The position numbers were made by a program, and so were the translations under genes. A stretch of 64,000 bases of DNA. It comes from Cercis canadensis (lineage: Eukaryota; Streptophyta; Magnoliopsida; Fabales; Fabaceae). Positions 57,092-64,000 of the stretch are shown piece after piece. A model generated the notes under the pieces. The model was not told the origin of the DNA, ran no database searches, and saw nothing but the letters and a program-made list of their open reading frames with translations. Position 1 is the stretch's first letter; the number at the start of each line of letters is the position of its first letter. The stretch is from NCBI GenBank assembly GCA_003255065.1, contig QAOA01007064.1, positions 114,543-178,542 on the forward strand. Reading direction: 5' to 3'.

Positions 57092-60000
57092 TCATGCACC
57101 ATATTGAGTCAACATGTCATAAATCAAGATGAACAACATGGTAACAACATGGGCAATCCTAAGTTCACCCTCACAAAGATTCAAGATTTTTAGAGGAACA
57201 TCTACCTTTGGCCTGGTGAATGTTGAGAACTCATCACATACATTGATAAGATCATAAATCAAAATATAGAGCAGCACACCAATAAGACAAGGAAGCAAAA
57301 TTTTATCAATGAGCACATAGAACACAATATTGCATTCTCGGCCCTTTCTGATATTAAACTTCCTTTTCCATTTTCCCGGTTCTATAGCATGCCATTTTGT
57401 CCATCTTAAAATAATTACCACACTGTCCAGCTGTTCAAAATAATCACATGCATGACTACTAGAAGCTAAAGTAGTAGGATAACATGGACAAAGAAGACAA
57501 TGACAAGGGTTCAATGAGAATAGCATACACAAAGTAGGCTTCACAACTTGATAGCTATGACAATCACATTTGCCCATTTGTAAAAATTCACACATTGGAT
57601 GTTGCTCTCTCATCAAACAAACAAGAAGCTTGCTATCACAAATGTTCAAAATATGGTTTAAGATAGACAAGTAAATTACACCACATGGATTAGATACCCA
57701 GACCTTGAAACTAAAAGTCAGTCCAAGTGCAAATCTACAAGTAATATCTATTCTAACCACATTCCAAAACCATCCCCTAGGTTCAATAGCAAACCATTGT
57801 TCAAACCTCAAAGAAGCTAACACTTTAAGCAACAAACTTAGGTGTTCTTGTAAACACTTGTTAGCATACAAGATAGAATCCACATAAGAGCAAGGAATAT
57901 TGCAATGTAATGTCAATCTCATGCCAAAGAGCTGAACCAGAGTCTCAAAATAAATTGGACAATTGGAAGCCATCAAAACATCATATGCAATTCCTAAACA
58001 TGTAATCTTCATGCTAACAAAATAGAATATGTGCTTCAATAGAGAATGAAGCGAAACTTTAACAATGACAAGCTCATTGAATGCACATTTCTCATACACA
58101 TGGAATATCTTATCAAAAACAATATTATATGCACATATTCCAATGTTTGAGTAAGCTTTCAAGAATTTAAAAGTTAAAGACAGAATAGGTGCATACCTTG
58201 GTAGCAAGAATTTAACAACTAGAAAGTGCTCACCTTGCGAGTATCTCACCTCTTGAGAATTTGAATTACTCAAGTGCTGCAAAGGACTCAAAACAAAACT
58301 AGAGAAATACAAGTTAAACTCAACAAATTCTAGAATACTCACTAACAAAAGTAACTCTCTAGCACAAATAAACCTAACTACCTTAACAAATCTACTAAAA
58401 CTAACTAAAACAAATGACTCACCTTGCAAATGACTAGCACATATAATATGATTCATGCCATAATATAGTATACCATCAAAATAGGCATTCCCTAGCAAGG
58501 TTAAAGAGACATGCAGATCTACAATCACAATAGCTTTGATAGTGCTAACATCAAGAAGTCCAAGAGGAATAAACAGCCAACCATATGCTCCATACTTAAG
58601 TTTAAAGGAGTTTACTAAAGTATCCTCAATAAACCTAAATTGATAGCAATCACAATTAAGATTATCCTCATGACTCAAACCCAAATTATGCACAGCACTA
58701 TAAAGAGCATTTTCAACAAGCATAGAGTTTCCATGAAATGAGTTAATAGGCATATGTATTTTGAGCTCTTCAAACGACAAGTTATCATGCCTATATATCT
58801 TATCACACACAACTTTTGCAAATGCTTTAGTCACAGCAAATGCACTTGAATCATGTAAAGCATGGTGTATGCAAGAAACAAGAGATACATTGGTCACATA
58901 TAAAGAATTTTCAAGCAAACGCATCTCATGCTTTCTAACCAAAGAATGATTCTTCCCATGATTGGGTTGGACAGCCAAATCCACATTCACACTCATCCTA
59001 CCAACATCATAAGATTCTCTTGCAAACAAAGTCCTAACATGATCAATACCTAATGACCTAGCATGAGAAGTAGTAAGAAGAAGGAAATCTCCTAAACCAT
59101 CATCACTAGTGTATATTTCTCCACATGCATTCACTATAAACACAAGATTAGGATCATGTTTAAACAATTTTTCAGCAAGCTTGCAATCAAAATAAGGTGC
59201 TGTTAAGGAAGGATAAGGTGTAGAGTTACCCATAGGATCCTTGGAGAGTGCACCCTTCAATGTTAGTAGCAATTCTTTTTGCCTTATCCCTTGGGATTCC
59301 TCTTCAAAATCCTGCACATTAGAGCAAATAACACTAGAACAAAAGAGGTTAGAGGAATTAGCCTCAACAGAAACCTTTTTGCACAAGGGTGCTAAAATAG
59401 ATTTATGAGAAAACAAATCTTCCTTGGATTCTCTTCCTCTAGGCTCACTCTTTTCATTTTCCTTAGGGCTCTCAATCTCTTTGACTATCTGACTCTTTTG
59501 ATCTTTTATCTCTTCTCTTTCATGGTCATCAATCATGTCTTCCACATGTATTGCGTCCTTAGTTCCTTCTATCAAACTCAATGGAACTTCAATACATGGT
59601 CGTTGAGAATTAACTTCATCCCTCAAAATCACTTGAGTGGATGTCTCACTTACTTTGGCCACTAATTTCTTATCCTCCTTTGTAGTACAACTCTCTTCAG
59701 TCAAGATGACTTTAGAGGCCTCCACATGGCTAGTATTCTTTGTGAGAAAGATGTTGTTGTGTAGCCATGACTCGACCTTTTCTTTGCTCTTTTTAAGAGT
59801 CAATATCCTTTTCTCCCATTTTAAATCAAAGTCCTGTTCATACTTTTTAGTGGAGCTATAATCCTCATTTACTTTGCTTTCCTTCCTTTCTTTTCTTTCA
59901 CAATATGGTCTTCTAGAAGGAATTATCTCAGCAGAAATGTCACTTGAGGAGTGTTCCCTTCGCTCTCTTCTTCTAGAATTAGGGATGGGATCCCTTGGCT

Positions 60001-60121
60001 GTTTACTCTCCAATTTTCGTAACCTTTCCATCATCTCCTCTTGCCTCAAGTCCGCTTCAGCAAGGTATTGCTGTATGGCTTGCATAGTTCTCAAATCTAG
60101 TGCTTCATCACCTTTTCCCAT
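57092..60121 (-). CDS. 1009-codon ORF of unknown function inside an LTR element
   Basis: A single open frame from ATG (60119-60121) to TGA at 57092. Residues 1-120 are highly charged, with a helical start (QQYLAEADLRQEEMMERLRKL) and an Arg/Ser tract (RRRERREHSSSD, 50-61), like the N-terminus of chromovirus gag before the capsid core. Residues 120-290 are Lys/Glu-rich and end in DFEEESQGIRQKELL (271-285), also found in diverged form in the Athila-like linker at 4793-5593. Residues 300-1009 are Cys-, Leu- and Phe-rich with several hydrophobic stretches (for example 584-612 and 940-958). No zinc knuckle, DSG, YxDD or DDE motif. Internal echoes: QWFAIEPRGW (775) and KWHAIEPGKW (909); CDKIYRHDNLSFEEL (439) and FDKIFHVYEKCAFNEL (669). 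I do not recognise the function. Length without a stop argues against chance. Confidence 0.6.
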   Translation of the reverse strand: MGKGDEALDLRTMQAIQQYLAEADLRQEEMMERLRKLESKQPRDPIPNSRRRERREHSSSDISAEIIPSRRPYCERKERKESKVNEDYSSTKKYEQDFDLKWEKRILTLKKSKEKVESWLHNNIFLTKNTSHVEASKVILTEESCTTKEDKKLVAKVSETSTQVILRDEVNSQRPCIEVPLSLIEGTKDAIHVEDMIDDHEREEIKDQKSQIVKEIESPKENEKSEPRGRESKEDLFSHKSILAPLCKKVSVEANSSNLFCSSVICSNVQDFEEESQGIRQKELLLTLKGALSKDPMGNSTPYPSLTAPYFDCKLAEKLFKHDPNLVFIVNACGEIYTSDDGLGDFLLLTTSHARSLGIDHVRTLFARESYDVGRMSVNVDLAVQPNHGKNHSLVRKHEMRLLENSLYVTNVSLVSCIHHALHDSSAFAVTKAFAKVVCDKIYRHDNLSFEELKIHMPINSFHGNSMLVENALYSAVHNLGLSHEDNLNCDCYQFRFIEDTLVNSFKLKYGAYGWLFIPLGLLDVSTIKAIVIVDLHVSLTLLGNAYFDGILYYGMNHIICASHLQGESFVLVSFSRFVKVVRFICARELLLLVSILEFVEFNLYFSSFVLSPLQHLSNSNSQEVRYSQGEHFLVVKFLLPRYAPILSLTFKFLKAYSNIGICAYNIVFDKIFHVYEKCAFNELVIVKVSLHSLLKHIFYFVSMKITCLGIAYDVLMASNCPIYFETLVQLFGMRLTLHCNIPCSYVDSILYANKCLQEHLSLLLKVLASLRFEQWFAIEPRGWFWNVVRIDITCRFALGLTFSFKVWVSNPCGVIYLSILNHILNICDSKLLVCLMREQHPMCEFLQMGKCDCHSYQVVKPTLCMLFSLNPCHCLLCPCYPTTLASSSHACDYFEQLDSVVIILRWTKWHAIEPGKWKRKFNIRKGRECNIVFYVLIDKILLPCLIGVLLYILIYDLINVCDEFSTFTRPKVDVPLKILNLCEGELRIAHVVTMLFILIYDMLTQYGA

Positions 60122-61859
60122 GATTAAGAATCAAACCTGCACAAGATTGATTAGAGTAAAAGAGAAACCTCACTACACTTCTTCCGTGTATGGCACTCAA
60201 GGTGTTTGTCACTCTATTCACTCGTGTTTGGCACTTTTTCGGCTTTTATCAAATAGGCTCACCACACTGCCTTTTGCCACTCAAATCCTCTCTTAAACTC
60301 TCTAGAGCAAGCTAAGAATCACAATTGGGCAGCAACTAAGCAAGAGTAACCAAAATCAAATCAAGCTCTCAACTTGTAAAGTCTAGCATGCAAGAAAACA
60401 GATTTGCATGTGGTGTGTGGCATGAAACAAGACAAGCACTTAACAAGAGATAGCACAACAAAGAATGAAATAACAAGATAGACTCAGTTTCAATGAACCG
60501 AAACAAGAAGAAAATAGGACAGAATTGAGCACTCAAGAGCAAAAGAATTCAAGAACAAGAGTTGAAGAAATCAAGGTTGCAAGGACATTAAAATAGACAA
60601 ACCACTTGGAAATTAATTAAGCTACCATGAAATAAGCAATGATGGCCAGAAACAGGGCAGCAAGCAATCCCACTAAACTTAGTTCAATTTTTTGTAGTTC
60701 TAGCTTTTCTAAGCTTAGCTCACACTTGGCCTTTGGCTCATGCTCTTTAGCAATAATTTTCTTTCCATGGCTTGTTCTTTTGGACCTGAACAATATCAAT
60801 TTTTTTTCAATGGCCTTTCTTTGCCCAGAATTTTTTTTTTTTTTGTCTATCACACTTCAAGAACAAATTCAGTCTAGCCTTTTTTTCTTTTTTTTATATA
60901 ATGTGCACGAAAATTAAAACTAAGCAACAATTAGGAAGTTAAGCTAGGTAAAATTAGCACTAAGGTAAGAAGTTGCTAATTACCCCAAAATCACAAGATT
61001 CCAGCCACCAGATTCCAGCCACCAACAAAGCATATTCCAAGGTATCTTAGGCAATTTCCATGAAGTTTCCATTAGGACAGGATTGGAATTAGCTGAAATG
61101 AGGCAGTTATGGGGATACAAGGGGAATTATCTGAAAAGAACAACTAACTCAGAAATGGAAGCATTCAGCCATGGACATTCATGAAGGATTCATTCATTCA
61201 AGCCAAATTCAAGAGCATACAACCAGATTTTGAATGAACTCTAACATGGAATCAATTAAAATCAAGGTAATGCTCAATCATCTAACTCAAATTAAAATCA
61301 AGAAATCCATCAACTAATTCAACCATGGAACTGAATTATAAAGCAAGAATCCAGCCAAATAAATCATGCATAAACCAAGCTAAGTTGGTCCATTCATCAT
61401 CCAAACAATTTCTATAGCTGGATAACAACAAGAACTCAAGAAATAGAAGATGAACAAGAATGGCAGCAAGCTAAAAACGCACAGAAATACCAGAAATTTT
61501 TAAAACTGCCCAGATTTGAATTAAACCACCTGATTTTGGACAATCTAAGTTCAAACAATCTAGATCAATAGAATTGAAGCAAGGATCATACCAAAACCTC
61601 CATGAACAGTACGAACAGAAATGGTAAAATTTCCACAAAATTGATTCAAGCTCAGTTTTAGTTAGAATCACTTCAAATCAACCAAAACAACATCTAACCA
61701 TTTCAGATCAACAATATTGAAGCTTAGATCATGCTTGAATCATCAAGAACAAGATGAACAGAACTGGATTTTTTTATTTTCGGATTTAAACTAAAGATGA
61801 AGAACAAAGAAGAACAATCAACAAATTTAAGATAGATTGCCAACCTCTTTGGAGCCAAA
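60122..61859 (-). other. Long leader of the 1009-codon element
   Basis: About 1.7 kb between the primer site and the ORF ATG. The plus strand shows short repeats (GTATGGCACTCAAGG, GTTTGGCACTTTTTC), T-rich runs (60831-60844) and near-duplicate CCAGCCACCA units (61007-61023). It resembles 12555-13508, the leader of the chromovirus-like element. The minus-strand open stretch 60617-60853 (78 codons) ends in a hydrophobic helix but lacks family motifs; I do not call it a gene. Such long leaders often carry packaging signals. Confidence 0.6.
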
Positions 61860-61871
61860 GCTCTGATACCA
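61860..61871 (-). promoter_or_regulatory. Primer-binding site, tRNA-Met type
   Basis: The plus strand reads GCTCTGATACCA; the minus strand TGGTATCAGAGC is the exact plant tRNA-iMet primer site. It is three bases from the LTR at 61875. Confidence 0.93.
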
Positions 61872-61874
61872 ATT

Positions 61875-62771
61875 TGATGCGATTTCCTAGAGACTTAGGA
61901 TAATCCAATCAACTTAACACCATGTAAGACCAAGGATCCCAAATAGATTAGCAGGAGTTCAATCAAAACAAGATAAAAGTGAAGAAATCGCATAAAATTA
62001 ACACCATGTAAGACCAAGGATCCCAAATAGATTAGCAAGAGTTCAATCAAAACAAGATAAAAGTGAATAGAATTAAGGTGAAGACCCTTGAAATCAAGGG
62101 ATGGGTAACTCAGCTTAACAAGCTAAACCTCCCAAACACTATGATAAATCAAGAACCAACGTGTTCAATGATGAAGAATGAAGGAATCACCACACTCCAG
62201 ATTCAAGAAGAAGAAAGGGAGTGATAAGATTTAGGAAACCAAGCTAGCTTCAGCCTAGCTGGTTCAAAGCTCTCCATAGAGAGAAAAGAGAAGTTAAACT
62301 CTCAATTTTAATTATCAAATTGTTAATTCTTGGTTGGTTGCTGAAGACAAAGGCTTCAGCTCCTTAAATAGCAAAAGGAAGGTTCAACTAAGCTTATTAC
62401 AAAAATAACCCAAGGCAGCATAAAATGCATAAATGCTTGTACACGCGACATGGCCATCAACACGACCGTGTTCGACCTTAATTCTGCCCGTGTTGATCTT
62501 CTAGAATGACTGTCAACATGACACGGCCTCAACATGGCCGTGTTCCTCAGTGACACGCCCGTGTTCCATAAGACACGGCCATGTTCTTGCATGACACTAG
62601 TTTCTGACTTCCTGGCGCTGGGCGTTGGCATCCTGGCACTGGGCGCTGGCATCCTAGCGCTGGGTGCTGGAGGGACGTCGCGACACTAGGGTTCGGGTGT
62701 AACGACGCCTAGAGGCTGCTTCAAAATGAGGAGGCTTCCTTGATCCCCATTTGATACCTTGGATCGCATCA
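61875..62771 (-). repeat. Right (5') LTR of the 1009-codon element
   Basis: 897 bp. It matches the left LTR apart from an extra copy of an internal 80-odd-bp segment (about 61983-62065 repeats 61900-61982, starting GAAATCGCATAAAATTAACACC). The near-palindromic ACACGGCC block recurs at 62440-62590. Confidence 0.9.
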
Positions 62772-63755
62772 CTCTTGGACCTACTCCATTCTCCAGAGCC
62801 ATCCAACCTCTCCGACAACTCAACTCTTTCCAGACAGAATTTCTCCAACCTTATTGCCACCATCACTAGTTTCTTTTGCTCTAGCACCATCAACACCTTC
62901 TACGACACCACTAGAACTATCAAACCTAATTTTATTAAGTGATTTTTGGATGACATACTAATGCTTCGCAAGCCAACAATGGGTAGAATTTTTTTCTTTT
63001 TTGTTAGTTCTGTAATGCTGGATTTTGGTTTCTATTGGTACAAAATCAATGGCACTTTGCTAATTTTCTCTCATAGATTTTCATTTTTTTTTATTTTGAG
63101 TTCTGTTGGTACAAAACCAATGGCAATTGCTGAATTTTTCTTTCCTTTCATGTATGCCCACAACATGTTTGATGAAAATACCCAATCAATTGTCAAATTG
63201 AGAAAATTTGGCATAGTTACAAAAACTCATAAATTTTTTGCAGATACTTGTGTGTAAGCTAACATGATTTAGAGATGTATTATTTGTTGATTAAGTGCTA
63301 ATGTCACTAAAAGTTTAATTGGCATAACTAAGAATTGCATTGGTCTTTTACTTTTCTTTCTCCCATTGTCCAAGTTCTTCTTGACATACATGCTGATCCA
63401 AATCTATTAGTGGCATATGGTAAATTTGGATTACTTAATACCTTATGAATATAATTGTTTGCTTATATGAGTTTTGATGGGGTTTATGATATACTCTCGA
63501 CTTTTTTTATGTTAACAAATCTTTGACATGCATTATGCTATTAAGCTTGACATTTCATTGGTGCTTTTGACCATGCCCAGGGTAGGTTTGATATCTCCTG
63601 TATCTACTTTCTATTCTATCCACTGCCCAAGATGATAGTAAGTCAGTTGTACCTATTTACTAATTTATAGTTCCAAATGCATCATAAAATGTGAAAACTG
63701 ATATGATATTGATGTGAATCCAATTGAAGGCTTTATAAGGGTGAACAAGAAATTG
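62772..63755. other. Right flank of the 1009-codon element, gene-like at its start
   Basis: From CTCTT the C-rich, exon-like sequence begun before 56034 continues (CCTACTCCATTCTCCAGAGCC, then CTCCGACAACTCAACTC) to about 62935. It then turns T-rich and intron-like. No domain is recognisable in any frame. A host gene 5' end or a captured gene fragment are both possible. 63290-63755 shows nothing further. Confidence 0.4.
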
Positions 63756-63925
63756 GATTGAAGCTTTGAGAAAAATACATAGTGCTTTCACACGAGACAA
63801 ACTTACTGTTTTTGCAATTTGATTGAAGTGAAGAAAATACTTGGTGCTATCATATAGGACCAAATTGGTGTCTTCTAGAATTTGACTGAAGTGAAGAAAA
63901 TGCTTGGTGCTATCACATAGGCATA
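63756..63925 (+). repeat. Minisatellite, about 64-bp unit, two and a half copies
   Basis: Units start at 63756, 63821 and 63884 with GA(T/C)TGAAG. They share AAAATAC(A/T)TAGTGCT-like and TTGGTGCTATCA blocks and differ by several bases each. Confidence 0.75.
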
Positions 63926-63966
63926 CTGGTCATATGAATTCTTTGTACTTGTTGATGTAATTGGAG

Positions 63967-63968
<2 letters not shown>

Positions 63969-64000
<32 letters not shown>
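63969..64000. repeat. Run of T at the right window edge
   Basis: 32 consecutive T. It could be the tail of a minus-strand LINE or SINE, or a low-quality sequence edge. Nothing beside it supports a retroposon. Confidence 0.9.

Larger units (their letters stand above)
56034..62771 (-). mobile_element. Non-autonomous LTR retrotransposon carrying one 1009-codon ORF
   Basis: A minus-strand element of 6738 bp. LTRs lie at 56034-56846 and 61875-62771, TGATGCGATTTCC to GGATCGCATCA. A perfect 5-bp target duplication CTCTT flanks it (56029-56033 and 62772-62776). The primer site is at 61860-61871 (tRNA-Met type) and the polypurine tract at 56847-56860. The LTRs differ at about 37 of 813 positions by eye (4-5%), mostly transitions. 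No protease, reverse transcriptase or integrase is visible. The ends look whole and the ORF has no break. It would depend on enzymes from another element, probably a chromovirus, given the leader and gag-like N-terminus. Confidence 0.9.

Noticed and set aside
56034-62771. Reading the 1009-codon region as a host gene flanked by chance repeats
   Set aside because: The flanks are true LTRs with primer site, polypurine tract and a perfect CTCTT duplication, so the ORF travelled with the element.

Overview
The window reads as repeat-dense nuclear DNA from a flowering plant, most likely a eudicot. It is AT-rich, packed with plant LTR retrotransposons, and shows no bacterial gene organisation, no rRNA or tRNA gene and no CRISPR array. 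I found no convincing intact host gene. The lineages I recognise are Ty3/gypsy Athila-like (tRNA-Asp primer site), Ty3/gypsy Tat/Retand-like, chromovirus-like gypsy elements with a tRNA-Met primer site, Ty1/copia SIRE/Maximus-like and Ty1/copia Ivana/Retrofit-like. There are also probable hAT DNA-transposon traces.

Layout. 1-12554 is a jumble of Athila-like pieces in both orientations: LTRs, a pol-less element at 1432-7369, a plus-strand pol scrap, a minus-strand gag and leader, and a plus-strand 3' end with its LTR. 12555-14406 is the 5' end of a minus-strand chromovirus-like element. 14407-17700 resembles Tat/Retand LTR sequence and is interrupted by a 2.05-kb hAT-like element (15388-17438). 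17700-19466 is largely featureless apart from a weak gene-like signal on the minus strand at 18188-18710. 19467-47452 is a four-deep nest: Ivana-like copia, then SIRE-like copia (20447-41724), then a solo Athila-like LTR (26233-37913), then a complete-ended Athila-like element (26999-37257). The two innermost levels are dated and bounded by perfect 5-bp target duplications (GCCAT and GAGGG). 47453-53757 is a minus-strand Tat/Retand-like element with gag and an extra upstream ORF. 53748-55339 holds an LTR scrap, a transposase C-terminal remnant and a solo chromovirus-like LTR (target duplication ATATG).

56034-62771 is the most unusual object: a minus-strand LTR element with a perfect CTCTT target duplication, primer site and polypurine tract. 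Its only long ORF is an uninterrupted 1009 codons, with a gag-like N-terminus and no recognisable protease, reverse transcriptase or integrase. It splits a gene-like flanking sequence. The window ends in a minisatellite and a run of T.

LTR comparisons made by eye agree with the nesting: about 12-13% between the LTRs of each copia element, 7-8% for the Athila-like element and 4-5% for the 1009-codon element. The window carries five runs of N. At least four have the same sequence on both sides, which points to assembly joins rather than biology.
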